This document shows, one piece after another, positions 1 to 6,859 of a stretch of DNA of 9,806 nucleotides. A program made the position numbers and the translations under genes. Positions within the stretch are counted from its first letter, which is position 1; each line of letters starts with the position of its first letter. This DNA is from Vulcanimicrobiota bacterium (GTDB taxonomy: Bacteria > Vulcanimicrobiota > Vulcanimicrobiia > Eremiobacterales > Eremiobacteraceae): assembly GCA_019232725.1 (NCBI GenBank), contig JAFANK010000323.1:1-9806 (forward strand), read 5' to 3'. The notes under the pieces were generated by a model that saw only the letters and a list, made by a program, of their open reading frames with translations, was not told the DNA's origin and made no database searches.

Positions 1-2
1 TG

Positions 3-665
3 AATCGTTTGATTGGGAGCGGCCGGCTCACGATGCAAAGCGAGGAAAGCCAGCTGGCAGTCCATCTGCTCGACCCGCGAAGTAATGAGTCGGTGCTCGA
101 CGTGTGCGCAGGCCGCGGCGTCAAGACTGGTGCCATCGCGCAACGCCGGCCAGCCGTGCTGTATGCGCTTGATGATGATGCGTCGAAGCTGGCCGCCCTC
201 GCACATGAGATCGTACGTTTGAATATCGGTTCGCTCGAAACCGTGCAAGCCGACGCAACCCGCACGTATCCGAGCGAGGTGCCGGCGGCGTTCGATGCGG
301 TGCTCATCGATGCGCCATGCAGCGGCATCGGCACGATCGGGCGGCGCGCGGATCTCCGCTGGGCGAAGTCCGAGAACGATCCGGCACGTCTGGCGCGCAC
401 GCAGGCCGCCATCCTGGAGCACGCGGCGATGACGGTGCGGCCAGGAGGCCGTCTGCTCTACGTGACCTGTTCAACCGACGAACGCGAGGACGAAGACATC
501 GTGAACGAGTTTCTCCGCACTCACGGCGATTTTGCGCCGGTCCCGCTTGCGTGGAAGGCGCCGGCCGGGACGGACCTCCGCTTCGGAGCATACGGGCTCA
601 CGATTCCTGGGATCGACGGCGCCGACGGCTTTTTCTATGCCAAGCTCGAACGGACGCCTCGTTAG
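3..665 (+). CDS. rsmB: 16S rRNA (cytosine-C5) methyltransferase RsmB, 3' part (5' end outside window)
   Basis: This is the catalytic half of an RsmB/Sun-type RNA m5C methyltransferase, which transfers a methyl group from SAM to a cytosine of 16S rRNA (C967 in E. coli). The reading frame is open to the window edge, so the N-terminal part, including any NusB-like RNA-binding domain, lies upstream; the TTG at 9 is not believed to be the start. Visible motifs, counted from the edge, are an MQSEESQL segment, the SAM-binding loop VLDVCAGRGVKT, the DAPCSG motif carrying the product-release cysteine, the RRADLRW segment, and TCS with the nucleophilic cysteine, followed by a typical DGFFYAKLE ending. 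The SAM loop reads CAGRGVKT where most relatives have CAAPGGKT, a modest variant. The next gene starts 5 nt downstream, so they are probably cotranscribed. rsmB next to a PP2C phosphatase gene is a known arrangement in Firmicutes. The family call is firm; the exact target base is assumed from the family. Confidence 0.93.
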   Translation, partial: NRLIGSGRLTMQSEESQLAVHLLDPRSNESVLDVCAGRGVKTGAIAQRRPAVLYALDDDASKLAALAHEIVRLNIGSLETVQADATRTYPSEVPAAFDAVLIDAPCSGIGTIGRRADLRWAKSENDPARLARTQAAILEHAAMTVRPGGRLLYVTCSTDEREDEDIVNEFLRTHGDFAPVPLAWKAPAGTDLRFGAYGLTIPGIDGADGFFYAKLERTPR

Positions 666-670
666 GACAC

Positions 671-1105
671 ATGGATCCGCTTGCCATCCGCTGGATCTCG
701 CTCGCCCTCGTCTTCGCTCTTGCGGCGCTGGCTGTGTGGGCACTTGCTGATGCGGCGCGCGAGCCGAGGGTTCAGCAGTCCGAGCCCGACGATGAGCGTC
801 CGCTTGCGGTCGTCATCTATCGGCCGGGTCAGTCGACGCAGACCGTACAGGTCGATGAGAATGTAGTGATCGGCCGCGGCAGGGGATGTCATATCGTCTT
901 CGATGACGCGACCGTGAGCAAGGAGCACGCGCGCCTGCGCGTGGACGGACGGTCCATGTCGATCGAGGATCTGCGTTCGACCAATGGGACTTTGGTCAAC
1001 GGGAAAGCGATTGACGGCCCAACCCCTTTGCGGCGCGGGGACAGGATAGCTATCGGACCCAATGTAATTGTCTTCGCCGGCGAGTCTCGAACAAGCGAAA
1101 GCTGA
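671..1105 (+). CDS. Membrane-anchored FHA-domain protein (FhaB/FipA-like)
   Basis: A 144-residue protein starting at an ATG with AGGA (664-667) just upstream, partly overlapping the rsmB stop. It has one N-terminal hydrophobic segment (about residues 7-26, WISLALVFALAALAVWAL), a charged linker, then a forkhead-associated domain from about residue 47 to the C-terminus. The phosphothreonine-binding signatures are all present: VIGRGRGCHIVF, the SKEHARL loop, and LRSTNGTLVNG. FHA domains bind phosphothreonine peptides, so this is probably a cytoplasm-facing reader of Ser/Thr kinase signals held at the inner membrane. Size and layout (one membrane helix, then a C-terminal FHA) resemble mycobacterial FhaB/FipA, whose gene also sits before pstP and rodA. 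The domain call is certain. The orthology is inferred from layout and neighbours, and the phosphoprotein partner is unknown. Confidence 0.9.
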   Translation: MDPLAIRWISLALVFALAALAVWALADAAREPRVQQSEPDDERPLAVVIYRPGQSTQTVQVDENVVIGRGRGCHIVFDDATVSKEHARLRVDGRSMSIEDLRSTNGTLVNGKAIDGPTPLRRGDRIAIGPNVIVFAGESRTSES

Positions 1106-1107
1106 AG

Positions 1108-2205
1108 ATGGAAGTCGCGGTCACCACAGACGTCGGCTCCGCCCAGCGGCACAATGATGACGCTTGGTGTGCTGAGCAATTGCACCGGAACGTCACGCTT
1201 CTTGCAGTGGCTGATGGATTCGGACGCCCCGGCGGCGCCTCGTCGTCAAGCATCGCGCTCGACGTCATACGCGAATCGATCCGTCGTGATCTCCGCAAGG
1301 TCGCACCGCCGCGCAGTCTGACCGGCGCTGATCTTCGCGATATCTTGATCACCGCGTTCGCCGAGGCGAACACGCAACTGCTCGAGCGCAGCGGCGGCAG
1401 TGACGATCACGTCGCTGCTGCTTCTACGTGTACCGCAGTGCTCATCGTCAGCAACCAGGCGTTCATCGCGCACATCGGCGATTCGCGAGCGTACTTGTTC
1501 CGCCGCGGCGAGCTTGTCCAACTGACGAGCGACGAATCGATCGTGCCGGATCTCGTGACGAGTAGCGGTAGCTCGCGCGTCGGCCGCTACCGACACGTGC
1601 ACCCGCTGTTGACCCGCGTGCTCGGTGTGGAATCCGCTTCGGTCGCTCCCAAGGTGACCCACTATGCGCTCCACACGCATGACGGGGTGATGTTCTGCAC
1701 GGATGGTGCCTTCCGCGCGCTGCCGCTCTCCGATCTGCAAACCGCACTCCAGCACAAAGAACAGCGGGCCGAATGGGTCACCGACCGGATCGTGACGCTG
1801 GCACGCGCGGCCGGGAGCGTCGACAACGCGACGGTCATGCTGGCCCGGGATGCGACCGAACACGGGGCTGCCGAGCCGTCGGTGGCTGCGCCCGCGCGGC
1901 CGCGCTCCTGGTTGCCTGCGCTCGTCGCGATGGTGGGTGCGGCGCTGCTCGTCATGTCGATGATGTGGTCGGCCGACACCCGTTTGTACCTCGCGACCGA
2001 CAGCAAGGGTCTCGTGACGCTGTACTCCGGATCGCCGGCGAGCGTGCTCGGTTTCTCGATGCACGTGCCGCGCACGACCTACGGCATCCATGCGCGCGAT
2101 TTGCCATCGCTCGTGCGCGGGGAGCTGCAAAACGGCGTAGCCGTCGCATCGCCGGCCGCGGCTGCTGCGCTTCTCACGCAGTGGCAAGCGACGCCCCGGC
2201 ACTAG
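1108..2205 (+). CDS. PP2C-family Ser/Thr protein phosphatase with one membrane segment (PstP-like)
   Basis: A 365-residue metal-dependent PPM/PP2C phosphatase that should remove phosphate from Ser/Thr residues. Catalytic motifs run in order: GSAQRHNDD (residues 10-18; NDD where NED is usual), VADGFG with metal ligand D36, STCTAV near 106-111, AHIGDSRAY around D125, LTSDESIV near 139-146, CTDG with D199, and SVDNATVML with D239. All the metal-binding acidic residues are therefore present. After an Ala/Pro-rich linker there is a single membrane helix (about 268-288) and then about 75 residues predicted to lie outside the inner membrane. That tail, with VTLYSG, a DLP segment and a final Ala-rich helix, resembles the extracytoplasmic tail of actinobacterial PstP. 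The start is 2 nt after the FHA gene stop, and the 3' end overlaps the likely ftsW/rodA start by 25 nt, which implies translational coupling. No partner kinase gene is in the window. Confidence 0.93.
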   Translation: MEVAVTTDVGSAQRHNDDAWCAEQLHRNVTLLAVADGFGRPGGASSSSIALDVIRESIRRDLRKVAPPRSLTGADLRDILITAFAEANTQLLERSGGSDDHVAAASTCTAVLIVSNQAFIAHIGDSRAYLFRRGELVQLTSDESIVPDLVTSSGSSRVGRYRHVHPLLTRVLGVESASVAPKVTHYALHTHDGVMFCTDGAFRALPLSDLQTALQHKEQRAEWVTDRIVTLARAAGSVDNATVMLARDATEHGAAEPSVAAPARPRSWLPALVAMVGAALLVMSMMWSADTRLYLATDSKGLVTLYSGSPASVLGFSMHVPRTTYGIHARDLPSLVRGELQNGVAVASPAAAAALLTQWQATPRH

Positions 2206-3452
2206 CAGCACCGCAAGCGGCGGCGCGCCGCGTTCCTTTCTTGCTCTTGGTCGTGCTTGGCGCAGCCACGCTGTTCTTGGCGGTGTTGTTACCGTTGGAT
2301 GGGCCGCTGTCGTGGTGGTGGCTGCTGCCTGTGGCAGGAGTCTTGTTCATCGCCTGGGCGCTCTCGATTCCCGACGCCGCGAGCGCGGATCCCGTGCTTA
2401 TCCCGATCGTCGTCGCCTTGTGCACCGTCGGCGTGCTGACCATCGGCCGGCTGGACGCGGGCCTGGGTGGACATCAGGTTGCCTCGCTGCTGTTCGGACT
2501 GGCCATCGTGATCCTGGCCCAGCGCGTGCTCGCCCGGTACCGTCGCTTGGAGAGCGTCACTTATCTGTGGGTCATCTTGTCGCTCGTGCTGTTCGTGTTG
2601 CTGCGCTTCTACGGCGTCGAGGTCAACGGTGCACGCTTGTGGTTCAAGCTGGGCGCGTTCACGGCGCAGCCGGTGGAGATCATCAAACTCTTCATGGTGT
2701 TCTTCATGGCAGCGTATCTAACGAAGAACGGCGCGGCATTAGCAGCGCTGCGGCCGTTTGAGTTCTTCGTCCGCCCGCGACTGGTGTTGCCACTGTTGCT
2801 CGTTTGGGGCGTGTCGATCGCGAGTTTGGCGTTGCAGCACGACTTCGGCATGGTCGGGTTGTTCCTCGGGATCTTTCTCGTGATGTTGTACGTGGCGTCG
2901 CGGCGGTTGGATCTCGTGATCGTGTCGGCGCTCGTGTTCTTGCTCGGCGCGTGGCTAGTGGCGCAGAATTTTCCGTACGTGCACGCGCGCATCGCGATCT
3001 GGCTCGATCCATGGAGCGATCCTTTGGGACGCGGGTATCAAGCAGAGCAAGCCTATTTCTCGTTAGCGGCGGGCAATTTGCTCGGGACCGGGTATCACTT
3101 GGGCCAACCAGGTTTTATCCCGGACGCAGCGACCGACTACCCGTTTGCCGCGATCGCCGAAGAGTTCGGACTGATCGGCGGCTTCGCCGTGCTTGCGCTG
3201 TATGCGGCGCTCGTGATGCGCGGGTTGCGCATCGCGTTCATGGCAAGCGACCGCTTCACCGCGTTGCTCGCCACGGGATTTGCTGCGACACTCGGCATCC
3301 AAGTGGCCATCATCATCGGCGGCGTTGTCGGCCTTTTTCCGCTGACTGGTATCACGTTGCCGTTCATCTCGTATGGCGGGTCCAGCCTCGTTGCAAACCT
3401 GGTGATGGTTAACTTCCTCTTATTGTTCAGCGCTCGGGAACAGGCTGGGTAA
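2181..3452 (+). CDS. FtsW/RodA/SpoVE-family (SEDS) peptidoglycan glycosyltransferase
   Basis: A polytopic SEDS protein that polymerises lipid II into glycan strands, normally together with a class B penicillin-binding protein. Family signatures are NGARLWFKLG, QPVEIIKL (usually QPSE), GRGYQAEQAYFSLAAGNLLGTG, TDYPFAAIAEEFGLIG and PLTGITLPFISYGGSS. The Asp of TDYPF (about residue 319 from this start) matches the essential catalytic Asp of RodA/FtsW. I count roughly 12 hydrophobic segments, two more than the usual 10; the extra ones are N-terminal, as in long actinobacterial RodA-like proteins. The chosen GTG start (423 residues) overlaps the phosphatase gene by 25 nt. It has no clear Shine-Dalgarno sequence, so coupling is likely, and the start is the least certain part. 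FtsW versus RodA cannot be decided from sequence alone; the FHA-phosphatase neighbours favour the RodA of the actinobacterial cluster. No PBP gene follows. Confidence 0.92.
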   Translation: MASDAPALAAPQAAARRVPFLLLVVLGAATLFLAVLLPLDGPLSWWWLLPVAGVLFIAWALSIPDAASADPVLIPIVVALCTVGVLTIGRLDAGLGGHQVASLLFGLAIVILAQRVLARYRRLESVTYLWVILSLVLFVLLRFYGVEVNGARLWFKLGAFTAQPVEIIKLFMVFFMAAYLTKNGAALAALRPFEFFVRPRLVLPLLLVWGVSIASLALQHDFGMVGLFLGIFLVMLYVASRRLDLVIVSALVFLLGAWLVAQNFPYVHARIAIWLDPWSDPLGRGYQAEQAYFSLAAGNLLGTGYHLGQPGFIPDAATDYPFAAIAEEFGLIGGFAVLALYAALVMRGLRIAFMASDRFTALLATGFAATLGIQVAIIIGGVVGLFPLTGITLPFISYGGSSLVANLVMVNFLLLFSAREQAG

Positions 3453-3496
3453 GGCCGCGGGTCGAAACAGCCGAATCCTACTAAAGAGCACTTCGC

Positions 3497-3502
3497 GGGG
3501 GA
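3497..3502 (+). promoter_or_regulatory. Shine-Dalgarno-like site for the secretin gene
   Basis: GGGGGA lies 9 nt before the TTG at 3512. It is the best ribosome-binding match in this gap and supports that TTG as the start rather than the later in-frame GTG codons at 3548 and 3554. Confidence 0.5.
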
Positions 3503-3511
3503 CTCTTCGAT

Positions 3512-5218
3512 TTGACTCGTGCGCAGGTCCAGGCGACTCAAGCGTGGGTGGCCGTGCGAGCTTCACGCATCGCATGGTTGGCACTTGCGCTGTTCGTCGC
3601 GTGCGGCGCGCTCGGTCCGGCGTCCAGCCATGCTGCCGGCTCGCCGCCACGCACGCCGTTCCGTGTGGCTGCTGATTCCATTTTACAATACGTGCAGTCG
3701 CAACAACTGCCTAATGGTCGCATCCGCATTCTGCTGCAATTCTCGGGGCCCGTGCAAGGGCGTTCGCTCACCGTCGGCGCCAACGCGAATTATGTCGTTC
3801 AGTTCTCGGGCGCCGTGCTCGCGCCGACCGTGCCGAACATCATTCCTGTGAATCTCCCGCCGGTGCAGACGGTGAGCGTCACGCAACAAGGCAATGCGCT
3901 GACGGTCACGTTGTCGATGACCCAACCCGCGCAGCCGAAGTTGCTGAACGCGCCGGGGTACCTTTCGATTTTGGAAGTGCCGGGCGGCGGTGCGCCGGCA
4001 CAACAAAACACGTATCAGCCGCAGCAACAGGCAGCGCCGCAGCCAGGTGGCGCGTCGCAGACACAGATCATCCGTCTGCATTACGCCGATGTCTCCGAGG
4101 TCGTCGGCATTCTGACCGGCAACGGGAGCATTGCGCCCGGTAACCAGTTCAACCCGCAGCCGACGAACATCGGCTCACAGAACGTCGGCACGACCTTCGG
4201 CGGCATCAACACGGGGCAGAACACGCAACCGTTCCAGCAATTCTCGCAATATCAGCAGGGCGTGCCGTCGGAACAGCAAGCACTGGGTCAGAGGATCACG
4301 GACAACATCGCGGTGGATCGCCGGCTCAACGCGATCATCCTGACGGGAACGCCGGATCAGATCGCGCAGGCGCAGGATCTCATCGCCAAGATCGACGTGC
4401 CGGTGCAGAGCGTGTTGCTCGACACGCAAGTGCTCGAAGTGAATGACACGGGAGCGCGCTCGATCGGGTTGCCCTTCAATCAGAGTGAGACGAGTCCGAT
4501 CTCACATATCTTCAACACGCAGGCCCAGATACTCAACAATATCCCCTCGCAGGCGGTGGCCGGTGCGCTCGCCATCCAAAGCGATATCTGGGCGCTCGTG
4601 AGTGAAGGCAAAGCGAAGGTTTTGGCGTCCCCGAAGATCCTCACGCAGGATGGTTTGTCGGCATCTATTCTGACCGGCGACTCGCTGCCGATCCGCGTGA
4701 CCACCCCGGTCGGTGTCGGCGGTGTCGGCGCCGTGTCGAGCCAGGTCGAGTACATCAACGTCGGCGTGAACTTGCAGATCCTGCCACGCGTGACGGGCAA
4801 TGGTGGCGTGGATGCTGATGTGTATTCGCAGGTTTCGTCGGTCACCGGGTTCGACTCGAGCGGCGACCCGCAGATCTCGACGCGTCAAGCGCAGACGAAG
4901 GTGAACCTGTTGGAAGGGCAGACGCTGGTCATCGGCGGTTTGCTCCAACAGCGCGACATCCGCAATTTGCAGAAGGTGTGGCTGCTCGGCGATATCCCGA
5001 TCGTCGGCTATCTGTTCCGGTTCTATACTGAGACCAAGCAGAACACCAATTTGGTCATCACGGTCACCCCGCACATCGTGCCTGCGCCCACCGGCGCGCT
5101 GGGAGCACCACCGGCCAGCGCGACGCCCGCACCGCAGATGGGGCCGGGCTCGTCGCCAGGGTCTGCGCCTGGTCAAGGGCAGACGCAAGGTCCGGGGCAA
5201 GCGCCGCGATTGCAGTAG
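3512..5218 (+). CDS. AMIN-domain secretin (PilQ/GspD superfamily outer-membrane pore)
   Basis: A 568-residue secretin, a family whose members form large multimeric outer-membrane channels for type IV pili, type II secretion or DNA uptake. The TTG start has a GGGGGA site upstream. A signal peptide follows (hydrophobic core WLALALFVACGAL, likely cut after HAA at residue 42); the FVAC within it is only a poor lipobox. Domains are AMIN-like (about 48-155, beta-rich, thought to bind peptidoglycan), a Gln/Pro-rich linker (about 160-184), one N1/secretin_N repeat starting at QIIRLHYADVSEVVGIL and ending with RLNAIILTGTPDQIAQAQ near 270-286, and the secretin barrel (about 295-523) with VLASPKILT (370-378) and LLGDIPIVGYLF (491-502). 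A Pro/Gly/Gln-rich tail (524-568) ends it. A Gln/Asn-rich stretch (about 204-260) interrupts the N1 domain. No N0/STN domain is visible. It lacks the usual pilM-N-O-P neighbours, so the system it serves is unknown. Confidence 0.93.
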   Translation: MTRAQVQATQAWVAVRASRIAWLALALFVACGALGPASSHAAGSPPRTPFRVAADSILQYVQSQQLPNGRIRILLQFSGPVQGRSLTVGANANYVVQFSGAVLAPTVPNIIPVNLPPVQTVSVTQQGNALTVTLSMTQPAQPKLLNAPGYLSILEVPGGGAPAQQNTYQPQQQAAPQPGGASQTQIIRLHYADVSEVVGILTGNGSIAPGNQFNPQPTNIGSQNVGTTFGGINTGQNTQPFQQFSQYQQGVPSEQQALGQRITDNIAVDRRLNAIILTGTPDQIAQAQDLIAKIDVPVQSVLLDTQVLEVNDTGARSIGLPFNQSETSPISHIFNTQAQILNNIPSQAVAGALAIQSDIWALVSEGKAKVLASPKILTQDGLSASILTGDSLPIRVTTPVGVGGVGAVSSQVEYINVGVNLQILPRVTGNGGVDADVYSQVSSVTGFDSSGDPQISTRQAQTKVNLLEGQTLVIGGLLQQRDIRNLQKVWLLGDIPIVGYLFRFYTETKQNTNLVITVTPHIVPAPTGALGAPPASATPAPQMGPGSSPGSAPGQGQTQGPGQAPRLQ

Positions 5219-5219
5219 G

Positions 5220-5240
5220 CGAGGCGAACCAACGCCCTCG
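5220..5240 (+). terminator. Imperfect hairpin just after the secretin stop
   Basis: CGAGGCG (5220-5226) can pair with CGCCCTCG (5233-5240) with one bulged C and an AACCAA loop, starting 2 nt after the secretin stop codon. The following bases (TCTCATCGTTGT) are only mildly T-rich, so this is at best a weak terminator or an attenuator between the secretin and lipoprotein genes. Confidence 0.3.
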
Positions 5241-5284
5241 TCTCATCGTTGTATCACTGGGTAAGAATTGACCGCTTGTCGAAT

Positions 5285-5290
5285 GAGGGA
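5285..5290 (+). promoter_or_regulatory. Shine-Dalgarno site fixing the lipoprotein start
   Basis: GAGGGA sits 6 nt before the ATG at 5297. It selects that ATG over the in-frame TTG at 5249, which would put 16 extra residues in front of a clean lipoprotein signal peptide. Confidence 0.75.
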
Positions 5291-5296
5291 CTCATC

Positions 5297-5764
5297 ATGC
5301 GCCGATATCTAGCCGTGCTGGCAGCCGCCGCCGGGATAGCCGCTGCGGGCTGCAACGACCACACGCTCACGCTGGATCTCACGCCCAATCCGCTGGTCGT
5401 GGGTCTGGTCGACACCAAAGCGACCGTGCACGCGCACGCCGTGGCCAAGGGATTTGGCACAGTGCCCATCACCTCGCTGCAGTTCGCGGTGTACAACAGC
5501 GCCGATTCGATGCTCGCAAGTCAGACAGAAGAAGTGGATAAGAGCATTCCGGCTGCTCCCTTCGGTGTCACGATCGACAAGGATTTCACGTTCCCGATCA
5601 ACGGCGCGATCGTGGCGATGTCGGGCATGAAGTATGTCATGGTGCGCGTGTTAGGACCGACGGGGGATGTTGTCGCCGCCCGCAGGCTGGATATCGTCGT
5701 GCACGCGCTGAAGGATCTGCCGGTTCCTCCTGTGCTCCAGCCCGCGCCCGCCCCAAGCAAATAG
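5297..5764 (+). CDS. Small predicted lipoprotein downstream of the secretin
   Basis: A 155-residue protein with a short positively charged start (MRRY), a hydrophobic Ala/Leu/Ile core, and an AAGC lipobox whose cysteine is residue 19, followed by Asn. It should be lipidated and exported. A non-Asp residue after the cysteine would allow outer-membrane sorting by the enterobacterial rule, which may not apply here. The mature part lacks a recognised domain. It is rich in alternating hydrophobic/polar strands (for example LTPNPLVVGLV, ITSLQFAVYN, MKYVMVRVLGP, ARRLDIVVHAL), suggesting a beta-sandwich or Ig-like fold. It ends in a Pro/Ala-rich tail (PVPPVLQPAPAPSK). Its place directly after the secretin makes a secretin pilotin or accessory lipoprotein a reasonable guess, but only context supports this; I do not recognise the family. 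Confidence 0.82.
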   Translation: MRRYLAVLAAAAGIAAAGCNDHTLTLDLTPNPLVVGLVDTKATVHAHAVAKGFGTVPITSLQFAVYNSADSMLASQTEEVDKSIPAAPFGVTIDKDFTFPINGAIVAMSGMKYVMVRVLGPTGDVVAARRLDIVVHALKDLPVPPVLQPAPAPSK

Positions 5765-5794
5765 CGTAAATCTAGAGTCAGCCAATTGATGTGG

Positions 5795-5816
5795 GGTCGG
5801 CACTTCAGTGCCGACC
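5795..5816. repeat. 22-nt near-perfect palindrome (hairpin)
   Basis: GGTCGGCACT (5795-5804) and AGTGCCGACC (5807-5816) are exact reverse complements around TC; in RNA this would be a 9-bp stem with a TTCA loop. It lies 31 nt after the lipoprotein stop and 50 nt before the deacetylase ATG. No T-run follows on either strand, so it is not a classic intrinsic terminator. It may be a REP-like dispersed palindrome, an mRNA-stabilising hairpin, a bidirectional transcription stop or an operator. I saw no second copy in the window. Confidence 0.6.
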
Positions 5817-5865
5817 AAACGCAAGATAAGGGCCAACCGGTCCGTTGCGCGAACGCAACGCCCAG

Positions 5866-6804
5866 ATGGCACGCCAAAGGCGCCGCAGTACCGCGGCTCG
5901 TTCCGGCCCGCCCCGATTTCCCATTGCTGCGCTCCTAGCGTTGCTCGCGGCTGTCGCTGTCGTCGTGGGCATCGTTATCGTGCTCAAGCATCAGATAGCG
6001 GGGTATTTCACGGGCGGCGTTGGGCGCAGGCACGCTGCCGTCGCGTCGGCGGCCCCATTGCCGGTAGCATCCGGTGTGGAGTCTACGCCGCCGGGTGTGC
6101 CGCTCGGGCCGGCGGCGTCGCCTGAAGTGACGCCTGTGCCCACAGGACCGCAAGTGGCCGTCATCATCGATGACTGCGGTAACAGCGAAGAGCGGTGCAA
6201 GGCGTTCTTGCAGCTGCCGATCCCGATCACGCTGTCGATACTGCCGATGACGCCACATGGCAAACGGACCGAAGCCGAGGCGCTTGATGCCGGCAAGTCG
6301 GTCATGTTGCATTTGCCGATGGAGCCGGACTCTGCGCAGGCCAACCCCGGCCCTGGTGCGATCACGACCGAGATGAACGATGACGCGGTGCGTGCCCAAG
6401 TCGAGGCGGATATCGATTCGGTGGCAGGCGTTCCTGGCGCGAACAATCACATGGGCAGCAAGGCGACGAGCGATCCACGCGTGATGCGTGATGTGCTTGA
6501 TGTATTGCACGAACGGCACATGTTCTTCATCGATTCGGTGACCAGCGGACAGACGGTGGGCGAAAGTTTGGCTCGTGACCTGGGAGTACCCACGGCGGAG
6601 CGCGACGTTTTCTTGGACAATAAGAAGGATGTGAACTATATTTTAGGCCAGCTTAAAGAGGTTGTAGTTGTGGCCAAACGCAGAGGCACAGCCATAGCGA
6701 TCGGTCATCCGAATCCGACCACGGTACAAGCGCTCGCGCAGGCGATTCCCCAGATGCAGGCTGCGGGAATCACGTTTGTCAACGCATCTTCCTTAGTGCG
6801 GTAG
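5866..6804 (+). CDS. Divergent polysaccharide deacetylase (YibQ family), membrane-anchored
   Basis: A 312-residue protein of the divergent polysaccharide deacetylase family (YibQ-like, NodB-type barrel), expected to act on envelope glycan outside the inner membrane; the true substrate is not established. A basic N-terminus and one membrane helix (about residues 18-42) are followed by an Ala/Pro/Gly-rich spacer, then the catalytic domain from about residue 95. Diagnostic blocks are VIIDDCGN (D102, D103), LSILPMTPHG, VMLHLPMEP, NNHMGSKAT (H195), FFIDSVTSGQ, RDVFLDN and AIAIGHPNPTT (H281). Together these hold the Asp/His set that binds metal and catalyses in this superfamily. The ATG at 5866 is preferred; an in-frame TTG at 5845 would add 7 residues, and neither has a good Shine-Dalgarno site. 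In proteobacteria yibQ is often near envC. Here its neighbours are a lipoprotein and a putative metallopeptidase. Confidence 0.9.
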   Translation: MARQRRRSTAARSGPPRFPIAALLALLAAVAVVVGIVIVLKHQIAGYFTGGVGRRHAAVASAAPLPVASGVESTPPGVPLGPAASPEVTPVPTGPQVAVIIDDCGNSEERCKAFLQLPIPITLSILPMTPHGKRTEAEALDAGKSVMLHLPMEPDSAQANPGPGAITTEMNDDAVRAQVEADIDSVAGVPGANNHMGSKATSDPRVMRDVLDVLHERHMFFIDSVTSGQTVGESLARDLGVPTAERDVFLDNKKDVNYILGQLKEVVVVAKRRGTAIAIGHPNPTTVQALAQAIPQMQAAGITFVNASSLVR

Positions 6805-6859
6805 TGTGACCTCGTGCGATAGGTTCTTAGCAACAGGGTGGCCATGTATCGCTCATATG

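Noticed and set aside
317..670. Upstream extension of the FHA gene frame inside rsmB
   Set aside because: It is an out-of-frame shadow of rsmB catalytic motifs. The ATG at 671 has a ribosome-binding site and starts a clean membrane helix.
1773..2180. Upstream in-frame extension of the SEDS gene into the phosphatase gene
   Set aside because: The extra translated part is Arg/Gly/Ala-rich, lacks membrane character and lies under conserved phosphatase sequence.
1246..2211. 321-codon open frame on the minus strand opposite the phosphatase gene
   Set aside because: Its product is Arg/His-rich and shows no motif, and the plus strand there carries a complete PP2C with all its motifs. It is a GC-driven mirror frame.
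3453..3511. Possible promoter between the SEDS and secretin genes
   Set aside because: A TACTAA at 3479-3484 is a poor -10 match and no -35 element stands at the right distance, so I do not list it.
3560..3605. Secretin as a lipoprotein (FVAC in the signal peptide)
   Set aside because: Phe at -3 is a poor lipobox residue, and the signal peptide continues through a hydrophobic stretch to a better HAA cleavage site at residue 42.
4502..5200. 232-codon minus-strand open frame opposite the secretin
   Set aside because: It is low-complexity and Arg/Asp-rich with no recognisable domain, fully antisense to the conserved secretin barrel.
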